Part shown: in pieces, positions 51,418 through 59,109 of the stretch
Position numbering within the stretch: position 1 is the stretch's first letter
Layout of the letters: each line of letters starts with the position of its first letter
Origin: a virus
Length of the DNA stretch: 64,000 nucleotides
IMG/VR virus record: IMGVR_UViG_3300024354_000017
Location: 1 to 64,000 of that record
Direction: 5' to 3' (one strand)
Notes under the pieces: model-generated
The model's input: only the letters and a program-made list of their open reading frames with translations
Database searches by the model: none
What the model was told of the DNA's origin: nothing
Position numbers and translations under genes: made by a program

Positions 51418-52037
51418 AGAGACTTCAACTCCAGGTTCTTGTCAACACCATCTTTGATCCACTCTGTGAGTTCTTCTTCTTCCTCTTCCTGGAACTCACG
51501 GATAGCCTCAGCGATGCAGAACGCTTCGTCTAGTTCTGGGTAATCCCGTTCGATCTCATCAGCAGTCATGCCTTCGAGGCTAAAGTCCTCGCAGTTGCCG
51601 TCCTCATATACACCAGCAAAAGCCATACCTGATTCATAGAACTGTGCAGAAACTCGGAAGCCTAGTTGCTCTAACTTCTGATAAGCATTCACGGGTGGAG
51701 ACCATGCTGAATCAAAGGTAGTGAACAGCGTCTTACCATCAGGGTGAATATCAGTCTGTCCATCGCCACCTACATCCCATTTGGTTCCCCACTCGCCGAC
51801 GCAGTAGTCATACCAGTTGCTGTAGCCAAACTTTTCAACATTGGACTTCATCTGTGCTTCCAATGCGGCCTGCTTGTCTCCGTCCCCGTAGGAACCAGCC
51901 ATGGTTTCTGTGAGTTCTTTGGGCACAGGAATGAACTCCTGCAGGAACTCTCCACGATCCAGTGCTTCTTTGGCACGAGTAATCATTGCTGGATCATCGT
52001 GCTCAAGGGTCAATGTGTTGTTGCACCAATTTGGCAT
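51414..52037 (-). CDS. YubB ferredoxin-like domain protein
   Basis: A 207-residue protein starting MPNWCNNTLTLEHDDPAMI, the mark of the YubB/DUF1281 family. WDVGGDGQTDIHPDG and FTTFDSAWSPPVNAY agree with it. Acidic C-terminus (EEEEEELTEWIKDGV). Such proteins are common on plasmids and phages; role unknown. The longer frame upstream runs through the promoter and was rejected. Confidence 0.8.
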   Translation of the reverse strand: MPNWCNNTLTLEHDDPAMITRAKEALDRGEFLQEFIPVPKELTETMAGSYGDGDKQAALEAQMKSNVEKFGYSNWYDYCVGEWGTKWDVGGDGQTDIHPDGKTLFTTFDSAWSPPVNAYQKLEQLGFRVSAQFYESGMAFAGVYEDGNCEDFSLEGMTADEIERDYPELDEAFCIAEAIREFQEEEEEELTEWIKDGVDKNLELKSL

Positions 52038-52038
52038 A

Positions 52039-52236
52039 TCACGCTCCTTCTGTTTCAGTATTAGTATTATACAACCGATCTTCGATGTTGTCAACCAAAT
52101 TCTGTTCCAAAGTGTCAGCGGAGCGACTCAGAATCTGGGCCATAGTGCGTTCCACCTTAATCCTCTCTGGAAGGCTCATGGGTGTTTCCAAGGCCTTGAC
52201 GGCTCGTTGAATGTATTGAAATTCCGTAGGGGTCAT
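52039..52236 (-). CDS. small early helical protein
   Basis: A 65-residue protein (TPTEFQYIQRAVKALETPMS, then RIKVERTMAQILSRSADTLE). Start fixed by ATGA overlap with the upstream gene and AAGGA. The promoter of the next gene lies inside its 3' end. Function unknown. Confidence 0.55.
   Translation of the reverse strand: MTPTEFQYIQRAVKALETPMSLPERIKVERTMAQILSRSADTLEQNLVDNIEDRLYNTNTETEGA
52066..52094 (-). promoter_or_regulatory. early sigma70 promoter
   Basis: TTGACA, 17 bases, TATAAT for the YubB-like gene. Confidence 0.85.
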
Positions 52237-52481
52237 CGCCAATCCTTCTTGTTACCATCACGCTCGTTGTCGTTGTAGCCGGCCATGTATTCAGCCACTG
52301 AAGCCTCGTCGTTGACCGAGACTCGGGCGCCGGAATCGCCTCCCACTCCACCGTAGTGAGGATCACGTGCCCTACCGTAGTAGGAGTCTGCGGATCCACG
52401 ATCATACAAGCAACCATGGGTTCCACGCACGAACTGCCAACCCTTTAGGGCATTTACAACACGCTGTTTTTCTGTTATCAT
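52233..52481 (-). CDS. early protein, unknown function
   Basis: An 82-residue protein. N-terminus MITEKQRVVNALKGWQFVRG, then a glycine/tyrosine/arginine-rich middle (DRGSADSYYGRARDPHYGGV) that looks disordered. Behind promoter 52505 with AGGAGCGAACG. Family not recognised. Confidence 0.58.
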   Translation of the reverse strand: MITEKQRVVNALKGWQFVRGTHGCLYDRGSADSYYGRARDPHYGGVGGDSGARVSVNDEASVAEYMAGYNDNERDGNKKDWR

Positions 52482-52504
52482 CGTTCGCTCCTTATCATAG
52501 TTCT

Positions 52505-52533
52505 ATTGTATGATCAAGCAGCCAATTTGTCAA
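52505..52533 (-). promoter_or_regulatory. early sigma70 promoter
   Basis: TTGACA, 17 bases, TACAAT. It overlaps the 3' end of the 46-residue gene. Confidence 0.8.
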
Positions 52534-52654
52534 CCAATTTCAACTCAGGTTTTCCTACAACACGGCCGCCGTTGATTGTGGCGTACATTTCCGCTACAGC
52601 CCGAACGTAGAACTTCTGGGAGTTGCCATTGGGGTAAATCACGGTGTATTCCAT
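52514..52654 (-). CDS. 46-residue early protein
   Basis: MEYTVIYPNGNSQKFYVRAV then AEMYATINGGRVVGKPELKL: a compact beta-helix protein. AGGAGAGCGA precedes the ATG. The last 10 codons encode the next promoter. Function unknown. Confidence 0.6.
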   Translation of the reverse strand: MEYTVIYPNGNSQKFYVRAVAEMYATINGGRVVGKPELKLVDKLAA

Positions 52655-52676
52655 TCGCTCTCCTAACTATGTGTCA

Positions 52677-52705
52677 ATTATAGCAAGGATCAGCCAAAGT
52701 GTCAA
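52677..52705 (-). promoter_or_regulatory. early sigma70 promoter
   Basis: TTGACA, 17 bases, TATAAT for the 46-residue gene. Confidence 0.85.
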
Positions 52706-52968
52706 CCAGTTTTTTTAGCGATATGTGGATAACCTTTGAGTTTGGCGGGTTTCTTCTTGACCTTAAACTCTTTCTCAACATAGTATTTGAGCAGCTCTGT
52801 TTGGATCATTTTGACCAAATCCGAACCGTTAGATTCCGGGCAGATGAACCGAACCGGACAGTGACCCCAACTCATATGCTCTAGGAATTGGTTGTAGTAG
52901 CGTCTGTGCATCTTGTTCCTTGGATCAAAGGCTACAAGGGGGCGGGCGTAGTATTCTAATTTGCTCAC
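52702..52968 (-). CDS. small basic early protein, GTG start
   Basis: An 88-residue protein (YYARPLVAFDPRNKMHRRYY, then a lysine-rich EKEFKVKKKPAKLKGYPH). GTGA overlap with the gene before it. I recall this type in T4-like phages. Function unknown. Confidence 0.6.
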   Translation of the reverse strand: MSKLEYYARPLVAFDPRNKMHRRYYNQFLEHMSWGHCPVRFICPESNGSDLVKMIQTELLKYYVEKEFKVKKKPAKLKGYPHIAKKTG

Positions 52969-53141
52969 GAATTTACAGTCTCAAACGGATCGTAGGAATC
53001 GTCTGTGGTTAGCCCGTTACCGGCGATCCAATCATAGACCATCTCTGTGGGGCACTCCAACATGAGAGCAATCATCTTAGGCGAATGACCTTCGATATAC
53101 AGTTGCTCGATATCATAGGCAAGATCTGCGACTTTACTCAT
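52965..53141 (-). CDS. 58-residue helix-turn-helix-like protein
   Basis: MSKVADLAYDIEQLYIEGHS followed by PKMIALMLECPTEMVYDWIA: the spacing of helices (IEGHSPKMIALMLECPTEMVYDWI) resembles a small DNA-binding HTH of the sigma or terminase type. Overlaps both neighbours by four bases. Possible regulator. Confidence 0.58.
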   Translation of the reverse strand: MSKVADLAYDIEQLYIEGHSPKMIALMLECPTEMVYDWIAGNGLTTDDSYDPFETVNS

Positions 53142-53269
53142 TTAGCATTCTCCATAACTCCAGTTACAACCGTGTGGGTGGTATCAACAGCATTACCAAC
53201 GATGGTCTTAGTAACAGCAGGGTACAGGACAGCCAATGTTAAAAATACTCCTAACAAGAATTTAAGCAT
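53138..53269 (-). CDS. 43-residue membrane or exported protein
   Basis: MLKFLLGVFLTLAVLYPAV is a hydrophobic N-terminal segment, followed by TKTIVGNAVDTTHTVVTGVM. AGGAGTGATAAA precedes the ATG. First gene behind promoter 53302. Function unknown. Confidence 0.58.
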   Translation of the reverse strand: MLKFLLGVFLTLAVLYPAVTKTIVGNAVDTTHTVVTGVMENAK

Positions 53270-53301
53270 TTTATCACTCCTTACTTTGTTACGATATCTA
53301 T

Positions 53302-53330
53302 ATTATACAACCAATCTACCTATCTGTCAA
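53302..53330 (-). promoter_or_regulatory. early sigma70 promoter
   Basis: TTGACA, 17 bases, TATAAT for a three-gene unit (43-, 58- and 88-residue proteins). Confidence 0.85.
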
Positions 53331-53354
53331 GACCTAGATTCACGCACACACGTA

Positions 53355-53368
53355 GCAGCGGGGCCACT
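53355..53368. repeat. dispersed repeat GCAGCGGGGCCACT
   Basis: A copy of the 14-base repeat also found at 62119-62132 and 62319-62332, with shorter copies at 61893 and 62681. Confidence 0.65.
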
Positions 53369-53374
53369 TAGGAA

Positions 53375-53396
53375 GTTGTGGCTTTTTAGCCACAAC
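53375..53396 (-). terminator. perfect hairpin after VWA gene
   Basis: GTTGTGGCT pairs perfectly with AGCCACAAC across four bases. There is no U-run, so termination is likely but not certain. Confidence 0.5.
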
Positions 53397-53410
53397 CCCC
53401 GGCACTCCGG

Positions 53411-54616
53411 TTAGCCCGTTTCCTTTTCGTAGATAACAGTCTGACCAAAGGGTGCTTGAGCAGATGTGTTACCTTTAACGATAAAGATTGTGTCGCAGTA
53501 GTCCTCAGGACCCCAACTACCGCAGGGATAGCCGTCTGTGAACATAATGAACTTCTTAGGGCGAATGTCATTCTCTTCCATAAAGGTAAAGTTGACATCG
53601 AAGTCTGTGCCACCGCCACCTTGAGGTTCATACTCAACCAAGTCTTCAGCGTTGTCGTGGCTGATGCTTTGGTGATTGTAGATCTCTGTGTCAAAACACC
53701 ACAGGTTGATCTTGAAGTCCTCGTATTGATCCATAATGCCTTTGATCTCAGAAAGGAATACAGTTGCATCCTCTTCACCGATCGAACCCGACATATCGAT
53801 TGCAATAGCCACGTCAATGGTAGTTGCTTCTTTCATACCAGGAAGCACCGCACCTGAGTGTTGGCTCTTACGATTGTAGCGAGCGAATGAGTAGTCATTA
53901 CGCACAATAGATTGGATCTCTTGCTGAACCAATTGGCGCCAGTCCATTTTAGGCTCAGTCATAGTCTTGATCATACGCATAATGCCCGCAGGAGTCTTAC
54001 CTGCACCAGCGGCCGCGGCACTTTGGATCATAGCCTCTTTGATCTCTTGACGCAGTTTCTCAGCTTCTTCCTTACTGAGCGTAGGCTTCTCTTTGCCGTC
54101 TTTGGTCTTGTCGCCAGGGCTACCAGCACCTTCTTCTTCTTTAATGTGCTCGTCCAAAAGGTCACCCAATTGCTTCAGCAGTTGATCCATAGGGATCTTC
54201 TCTGCTTGTTCATACAATTGATCGTAGATTTCTTCCCAAGCCATACCACGATACTTGGGATCGTAGCAGATCTTAACCTCGGTGATCTTCTCACCGATGC
54301 GTTCGTCTACAAGGATTTGGTTTACGGCATAGTCCTGTGCGATGTTAGACAGCATACGATCACGTGAACCTACGCGACCAAAGTGATCAAAAACGCAGTG
54401 GCAGATCTCGTGTGCCAGCAGGAACTCTAACTTCTTAACAGACAGTTTGTTAATGAAGTCCTTGTTATACATAAAGTCACGGCCGTTAGTTGCCGCGGTA
54501 GGGCACCAGTCTGAAGCGTCCATCAAACGCATACGGGTGGCCATATTGCCGAAGAAGGGTGCTTTCAAAAGCAGGCCTACTCGTGCAGTAGTTAGTTTCT
54601 CAACGATTGGATCCAT
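53411..54616 (-). CDS. VWA-domain metallopeptidase-like protein
   Basis: A 401-residue protein of the VWA-like (DUF2201) type. HEICHCVFDH (69-78) is a zinc metallopeptidase motif, NIAQDYAVN (91-99) follows, a charged linker (150-190), and then a VWA domain with MIDAS DMSGSIG (274-280) and MFTDGYPCG (third MIDAS Asp). It works with the MoxR ATPase encoded just upstream, as in MoxR/VWA chaperone pairs. AAGGAGAGCGA ribosome site. Role in infection unknown. Confidence 0.85.
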   Translation of the reverse strand: MDPIVEKLTTARVGLLLKAPFFGNMATRMRLMDASDWCPTAATNGRDFMYNKDFINKLSVKKLEFLLAHEICHCVFDHFGRVGSRDRMLSNIAQDYAVNQILVDERIGEKITEVKICYDPKYRGMAWEEIYDQLYEQAEKIPMDQLLKQLGDLLDEHIKEEEGAGSPGDKTKDGKEKPTLSKEEAEKLRQEIKEAMIQSAAAAGAGKTPAGIMRMIKTMTEPKMDWRQLVQQEIQSIVRNDYSFARYNRKSQHSGAVLPGMKEATTIDVAIAIDMSGSIGEEDATVFLSEIKGIMDQYEDFKINLWCFDTEIYNHQSISHDNAEDLVEYEPQGGGGTDFDVNFTFMEENDIRPKKFIMFTDGYPCGSWGPEDYCDTIFIVKGNTSAQAPFGQTVIYEKETG

Positions 54617-54641
54617 AAGTCGCTCTCCTTAGTATGTATAT

Positions 54642-54670
54642 ATTATAGCACCGGAAATCCAATGCGTCAA
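54642..54670 (-). promoter_or_regulatory. early sigma70 promoter
   Basis: TTGACG, 17 bases, TATAAT for the VWA gene, just after the terminator of the MoxR gene. Confidence 0.8.
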
Positions 54671-54674
54671 CCGT

Positions 54675-54705
54675 AAAAAAAGGGTGTTGTATTTCTACAA
54701 CACCC
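54675..54705 (-). terminator. factor-independent terminator of MoxR gene
   Basis: GGGTGTTGTA pairs with TACAACACCC; on the minus strand a U-run of seven follows. Confidence 0.92.
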
Positions 54706-54722
54706 CCGCAATGGGCGAGGTC

Positions 54723-55808
54723 TTAATTCTCCATTGCTGAAAGAACATACTTGCCGAAACGCTTGTGGAACTCGTCGAACGACTTCATCTTAGTAGCGTC
54801 CAGGGGCAGGTCGTAGTTAGTAAGAGCAGTCTTTGCACCCATAACAACCAACTCTGTTGGGAAGTTAGCCATCATATAGGCAAAGAAGTTATCTGCCATA
54901 CCGTCCCAGTCCTTGACCTTCTTCTCAGCACGGTCTTTCAACTCGTAGCAGAGTGAAACAGTCAACGAATACATCGCAGACACTTCTTTGATCTGCAGGT
55001 CCTTGACCTTGCCATCCAAAATGTCTTCTGCCTTAGGCAGTTTGCCTGCGATCTTACGGTGAGCCATAAACTTATTGCTCAGACCGTCACCAACGGCACC
55101 CGCAATCAGGGTAGCCAAAGTCTCGTTGTCAACATCGTCGTCGCTGAGCAGGTCAGAAACGAACATCCAAGAACGAGGAGTAGCAAATGACTTGCTAGGG
55201 CTCTTAGGATCGAAGTCATACAGGTCTTGCTTGGCAAAGCCTACATAACCTACGACATCTGGATGCACCTTGTTCAAGGTAGCCCAGTCTTGCCAGTCAT
55301 CAAAGTCCACTTTCATTTCCAAGTGAACGAAACGGTTAGCCAGCGGAGCAGGCATACGGTAGGTAACACCACGGTCACCTTCACGGTTACCAGCGGCGAC
55401 TACGTCAACACCCTTAGGCAGTTCGTAGGTACCAACACGACGGTTCAGAATCAACTGATAGGCCGCGGCCTGAACAGCAGGAGGAGCAGAGTTCAATTCA
55501 TCCAAGAAGATGATTGCCTTGCTATCTGGGTCCACAGGCAGTTCTGCAGGAGGAGCCCAAGTCATTTTGCCTTGATCGGCATTGTAATAAGGAATACCCT
55601 TGATGTCGGTGGGCTCCCAAAGTGCTAGGCGGACGTCGATGACCTCACGACCTGCGTCTTCACCGATCTGCTTGACGAGATCGGATTTACCAATGCCTGG
55701 AGGACCCCACAGGAACACTGGACGGCGAACATTGACCGCCTTACGAATTGCCTTCTTGGCGTTTTTAGGACCAACTTGGCGAACGGAAACATCTACTTGC
55801 TTTGACAT
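54723..55808 (-). CDS. MoxR-type AAA+ ATPase
   Basis: A 361-residue AAA+ protein. Walker A WGPPGIGKSD (34-43), Walker B AIIFLDELNSAPP (97-109), arginine-finger region MPAPLANRF near 175. Typical MoxR length and order. Paired with the VWA metallopeptidase but under its own promoter. Probably remodels host or phage complexes (inference). Confidence 0.9.
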   Translation of the reverse strand: MSKQVDVSVRQVGPKNAKKAIRKAVNVRRPVFLWGPPGIGKSDLVKQIGEDAGREVIDVRLALWEPTDIKGIPYYNADQGKMTWAPPAELPVDPDSKAIIFLDELNSAPPAVQAAAYQLILNRRVGTYELPKGVDVVAAGNREGDRGVTYRMPAPLANRFVHLEMKVDFDDWQDWATLNKVHPDVVGYVGFAKQDLYDFDPKSPSKSFATPRSWMFVSDLLSDDDVDNETLATLIAGAVGDGLSNKFMAHRKIAGKLPKAEDILDGKVKDLQIKEVSAMYSLTVSLCYELKDRAEKKVKDWDGMADNFFAYMMANFPTELVVMGAKTALTNYDLPLDATKMKSFDEFHKRFGKYVLSAMEN

Positions 55809-55857
55809 AAGACCTCGCTTAAAAAACAGTTAAAACAATTACTCTCTCAGTATCATT

Positions 55858-55886
55858 ATTGTAGCACCAGGTGCCCAACCTGTCAA
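55858..55886 (-). promoter_or_regulatory. early sigma70 promoter
   Basis: TTGACA, 17 bases, TACAAT for the MoxR gene, with a roughly 45-base leader. Confidence 0.8.
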
Positions 55887-56524
55887 CTGATGATTTTCAC
55901 ATAATTTAGGGCTGTTGTTTTATCGCCACGATGCTGTTTGATCTTGGCCTTCACCCGCAGTTCACCTTCTACAGCACGTGAGAACCAAAAGTCCACAAAT
56001 GACTCACCTGCACGGGCGTAGATCTTGAACTTGTTGTATTCAGGATTGTAACGCGAACGTATTACAGTCAGAGAGATCACAACAGTATCCCCTACAGCGC
56101 CCGGGAGTTGCTCACTTTGGAACAGTTCTCGTTTCATCTCCGTCCGGGATTGCTCCATGCGAGCTGACTGGGGCAAGCAGCTGACAATGGCGAAGTCCAA
56201 CATATCACGGCCCGTGAACTCGTCCTTTTGGGCAATCTTGAGAGCAGTCTGCTCGAAGTCTGTGATCTTCCCAGTCAGCAGCTTCATGGTGAAGGTGTTG
56301 ATCTGTGCGCGATATTGCTGTCCCTGAGCGATCTCTTCTGCTGTAGGCTGCACATTGTCGCGGAGCCATTGCTTGACCAAGACCTTGTTTGGTTGCTTGA
56401 TCACGGTGTTGTAGTCTATCCCGTGGGTGGCAGTAGCAGCATAGACTGGCTCTTTGCAGTAGCCGCCATTTTGAACATCAGCCCTAACAGCCAGGCCCCA
56501 TACTTGATCTGCTGTGAATTGCAT
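55883..56524 (-). CDS. early protein, unknown function
   Basis: A 213-residue protein. MQFTADQVWGLAVRADVQNG, IAQKDEFTGRDMLDFAIVSC and FKIYARAGESFVDFWFSRAV are the clearest blocks. Mixed helical then beta-rich; no catalytic motif visible. I do not recognise it with certainty. Own promoter and GGAGCGAAG ribosome site. Confidence 0.62.
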   Translation of the reverse strand: MQFTADQVWGLAVRADVQNGGYCKEPVYAATATHGIDYNTVIKQPNKVLVKQWLRDNVQPTAEEIAQGQQYRAQINTFTMKLLTGKITDFEQTALKIAQKDEFTGRDMLDFAIVSCLPQSARMEQSRTEMKRELFQSEQLPGAVGDTVVISLTVIRSRYNPEYNKFKIYARAGESFVDFWFSRAVEGELRVKAKIKQHRGDKTTALNYVKIIS

Positions 56525-56551
56525 TCTTCGCTCCGTTGTCTAACTGTCTCT

Positions 56552-56580
56552 ATTATATAGCTGATCGCCCAAGTTGTCAA
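56552..56580 (-). promoter_or_regulatory. early sigma70 promoter
   Basis: TTGACA, 17 bases, TATAAT for the gene at 56524. Confidence 0.85.
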
Positions 56581-56630
56581 CCGGTTTGGAGAGTGCCGGC
56601 CGGTGTGGCATTTTTGCAACATCCAGCCAA

Positions 56631-56655
56631 AAGAAAAGCCGCTGTAGTAGCGGCT
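56631..56655 (-). terminator. factor-independent terminator of HTH gene
   Basis: AGCCGCT pairs with AGCGGCT, and the minus strand continues with UUUUCUUUU. Confidence 0.85.
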
Positions 56656-56667
56656 CAAAGAAAGTCC

Positions 56668-56682
56668 CCGGGAGCGAATCGG
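56668..56682. repeat. repeat copy CCGGGAGCGAATCGG
   Basis: Identical to the copy at 50521, again between stop codon and terminator of a minus-strand gene. Confidence 0.7.
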
Positions 56683-56705
56683 ATCGTTTACTTTAGGAGC
56701 GACTC

Positions 56706-56978
56706 TTAAAGAGTGATACCCATTGCGCGAGCTTTGTAGCCAAGTGCTACGATCTCACGGCTTGGTTGGCCCAACTCGTATTCGGTAACAGTCACACCGT
56801 TGCCAGCAACACGAGTGTTGGCATAAACAGCGTAACCATGCTGACGAATGCGGCTTGCTTCAGCAGCCAAGTTACCTACGCCGAAACGCTTAGTTGCTTC
56901 GGATTGGGTAAGTTTTGCACCATTGTAAAGTGCGTTGAAGACCTTGAAAGTCTTGGTGTCTTTAGAAATGCGTTTCAT
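56706..56978 (-). CDS. winged-helix-like small regulator
   Basis: A 90-residue protein. FKVFNALYNGAKLTQSEATK followed by RFGVGNLAAEASRIRQHGYA reads as a winged helix (HTH then wing VYANTRVAGNGVTVTEYEL). The gene's promoter carries an 8-bp inverted repeat around its -10 box, a good candidate operator. Perhaps autoregulated; has a strong terminator. I recall similar proteins in T4-like phages. Confidence 0.72.
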   Translation of the reverse strand: MKRISKDTKTFKVFNALYNGAKLTQSEATKRFGVGNLAAEASRIRQHGYAVYANTRVAGNGVTVTEYELGQPSREIVALGYKARAMGITL

Positions 56979-57020
56979 TTTGTTTCCTTTTAAGTTAATA
57001 TAGCTGATTACTTGTTCTTC

Positions 57021-57047
57021 AGCGTTCTTAAATATTAGCAGAACGCT
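57021..57047. promoter_or_regulatory. operator-like inverted repeat around -10 box
   Basis: AGCGTTCT, 11 bases, AGAACGCT: a perfect 8-bp inverted repeat centred on the TAATAT box of the winged-helix gene. Confidence 0.65.
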
Positions 57048-57060
57048 CTGGAAGAATCAA
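57032..57060 (-). promoter_or_regulatory. early promoter of winged-helix gene
   Basis: TTGATT, 17 bases, TAATAT. Weaker than the other early promoters and overlapped by an inverted repeat, so probably repressible. Confidence 0.65.
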
Positions 57061-57062
57061 CC

Positions 57063-57260
57063 TCAATCTTTCCTTTTTACGGATACATTCGCTCGAAAGA
57101 AAGTTCCTAGGATCACAACAGCAGCCCAAGTAGCCAAACCAAATTCAATAGCCAGGCTAGGGAACAGCGTGTTCAGTGACCAGATCACAAGCCACGGTCC
57201 AATCGCCAACAATACAACGATCAGCAAGAATGCCAATGCGATCTTAATTACGGTACTCAT
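57063..57260 (-). CDS. small membrane protein, two helices
   Basis: A 65-residue protein with LAFLLIVVLLAIGPWLVIWS and ATWAAVVILGTFF helices and a basic end. Widespread type in tailed phages; no function known. 4-base overlap with the gene before it. Confidence 0.68.
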   Translation of the reverse strand: MSTVIKIALAFLLIVVLLAIGPWLVIWSLNTLFPSLAIEFGLATWAAVVILGTFFRANVSVKRKD

Positions 57261-57487
57261 AGTAATTCTCCTATCTCTTCTGCTAGTTTAACAGACTCGA
57301 TTTCCTTTTGCAAGAGCTTTTCTGCTCGTTTTCCATTTACTGAAGTGCCACCCTGATATACTTTGTAGAAGTGGTCAGCACAGTAGCTCTTTCCAGTTAG
57401 ATTGGGCTTACCGCAGTAGTGAACAGAACCCTTGCGGGGGTCCTGTTCGGGCCCAATCCACTGACAGGTCAGCGGACGGTAATCCAT
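57257..57487 (-). CDS. small protein with GcrA-like zinc motif
   Basis: A 76-residue protein. CQWIGPEQDPRKGSVHYCGK and SYCADHFYKVYQ resemble the C-terminal part of alphaproteobacterial GcrA (CxW...CG...YCxxH). GcrA binds sigma70 RNA polymerase, so a role in host transcription is conceivable (inference). Coupled with its neighbours by 1- and 4-base overlaps. Confidence 0.6.
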   Translation of the reverse strand: MDYRPLTCQWIGPEQDPRKGSVHYCGKPNLTGKSYCADHFYKVYQGGTSVNGKRAEKLLQKEIESVKLAEEIGELL

Positions 57488-58593
57488 TATGCAATTCCTT
57501 TCATAACAGTGACCTTGGCCATATTCTGCCAGTTAGATGGGAAGCTCTTGCGCAGGTCTGCGACTTTGAGCACAGTACGCAGGCTCAGTTCACGCATAGT
57601 AGCGCGATTGTCGTCGATGAAGCTGACAACCTCATCTTTGGCAATGTCCTCCAGCTCGTAGCTATCCAACATACCATCCTTGACAATCTGCTTGATACGC
57701 AGTACCTTCTCGCGATCTGTGTCCATACGCAGATCAATATAGTGACAGCGTGACTCTAGGGCCGCCAAGTGCTCCTGCAGTTTCTTAGAGCGAACGTTCT
57801 CAAACTTCAAGTTAGTGATAAAGATAGCACCACCCTTGAACTCGAAACGATCTGGCACTCCTTCTGAACGAAGCAGACGGCTGTCAGTGTTCCACGAAAT
57901 GGTACGCTTCTTGCTAGAGTCCAAAGCGGCCTTAAGAATGTTAAGTGCAATGTCGTCCAAAAGAATTGAGTCACAGTCGTCGAACACAAGAATGTTCTTA
58001 GCGTCTGAGTATTTGTAGAGCTTAGTGTACAGACCAATGGCTGACATTGCGCCCTTGACGATCTCATATTTGGGCTTACGCTGACCCATCATATCAAACA
58101 GATCGTCTTTGGCAAGTACTTCTTCAACGCCAAAGGATTTGCCCACACCTGGAGGGCCTGTGACGATCATAGCACGTACATCACCATTCTTGACAGCTTT
58201 AGTCATATCTTTGAGGATGTCAAAGCGCAGACGAGTGCGTTCGATGATGTCCTCGTCGGACTCGTGTGCTACAGCAGTATCGGGCACCTTGATCTGAGTG
58301 AAATCGGTGACCTCTGCGCCTTTGGCACTCTTTGACTTTAAAGCAGTCAGCATTGATACCCCTTGTGGAATTTGTGTTGCTTGAACAGTACCTGCGACAG
58401 CATAGTCGCCCTGACGGCACTTGATTCGGATATTGCGCTCAGGGAAGCCCTCTACACTAGTACCATCAACAGTAACATAGCCGTCGCCGTTCTTAGACAC
58501 TTTGTAATCTTCTACAAGATTAAAAGTAAGTCCTGCAACGTTAACAGGTTGACCCTTGATGTTGTACCAGCCTTCAGTGAATGTAATCTGCAT
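57487..58593 (-). CDS. AAA+ ATPase
   Basis: A 368-residue protein. N-terminal about 110 residues are unique (beta-rich). Walker A VTGPPGVGKSFG (144-155), Walker B ILVFDDCDSIL (201-211), sensor 1 FITNLKFENVRS (near 255). I recall this type in T4-like phages. Possibly remodels host proteins or nucleic acids. First gene of a three-gene operon from promoter 58624. Confidence 0.85.
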   Translation of the reverse strand: MQITFTEGWYNIKGQPVNVAGLTFNLVEDYKVSKNGDGYVTVDGTSVEGFPERNIRIKCRQGDYAVAGTVQATQIPQGVSMLTALKSKSAKGAEVTDFTQIKVPDTAVAHESDEDIIERTRLRFDILKDMTKAVKNGDVRAMIVTGPPGVGKSFGVEEVLAKDDLFDMMGQRKPKYEIVKGAMSAIGLYTKLYKYSDAKNILVFDDCDSILLDDIALNILKAALDSSKKRTISWNTDSRLLRSEGVPDRFEFKGGAIFITNLKFENVRSKKLQEHLAALESRCHYIDLRMDTDREKVLRIKQIVKDGMLDSYELEDIAKDEVVSFIDDNRATMRELSLRTVLKVADLRKSFPSNWQNMAKVTVMKGIA

Positions 58594-58623
58594 CTTCGCT
58601 CCGTTTTGTTTAACTATGACTCT

Positions 58624-58652
58624 ATTGTACCATCAAACAGCCAACCTGTCAA
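58624..58652 (-). promoter_or_regulatory. early sigma70 promoter
   Basis: TTGACA, 17 bases, TACAAT for the AAA+ operon. Confidence 0.8.
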
Positions 58653-58668
58653 CCCCTAAAAATAACCC

Positions 58669-59109
58669 TTAGTCTTCTAGGGTTTCTGCTTCCATCAACA
58701 CAGCAGCGAGCAAGCGGTAGGGGCGTCCGTATTCGGAAACATACCACTGATCGTCCGAACGGAAGATATACTCGTATTCCTCGTACTGGTGATCCTTGAC
58801 GTAGGCTTCGTAGTTAGCGAAAACAGCAGCTTCAGTATCGCTCTCACCACGATCTCGACCGTAGGCACAGGTCCAGTTGTTGCGGTGATCTTCGTTGGTA
58901 TAGCGAGCATCGAAGTCGTGAGGCTCACCGATCTCAGGACGCAGCGAGCTGATCGATCCCAAGAGCATGAGTGCCAGGACCTTGGCACGATCTGTATAAT
59001 GTTCGCTGAGAATTTGACCGTTGTGATCAATGTAGCCGTCCCAGTGGCAGTAGATCTGCATTACGCGGCCGTCGGGTTGCTCCATTGCAATAGTGCTTCG
59101 TGTAGCCAT
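58669..59109 (-). CDS. conserved phage protein (MATRSTIA family)
   Basis: A 146-residue protein. MATRSTIAMEQPDGRVMQIY followed by CHWDGYIDHNGQIL is a pattern common in many phages and some bacteria. Function unknown. AGGAGCGAACA ribosome site; promoter with a palindromic spacer. Confidence 0.75.
   Translation of the reverse strand: MATRSTIAMEQPDGRVMQIYCHWDGYIDHNGQILSEHYTDRAKVLALMLLGSISSLRPEIGEPHDFDARYTNEDHRNNWTCAYGRDRGESDTEAAVFANYEAYVKDHQYEEYEYIFRSDDQWYVSEYGRPYRLLAAVLMEAETLED

Noticed and set aside
51743-52278. Plus-strand frames of 106 and 125 residues over the YubB-like gene
   Set aside because: They lie opposite a clearly recognised gene and its promoter, and no plus-strand promoter is present in the early region.
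53456-54367. Plus-strand frames of 133 and 151 residues within the VWA gene
   Set aside because: Antisense shadows of the VWA metallopeptidase; sequence content is explained by its codons.
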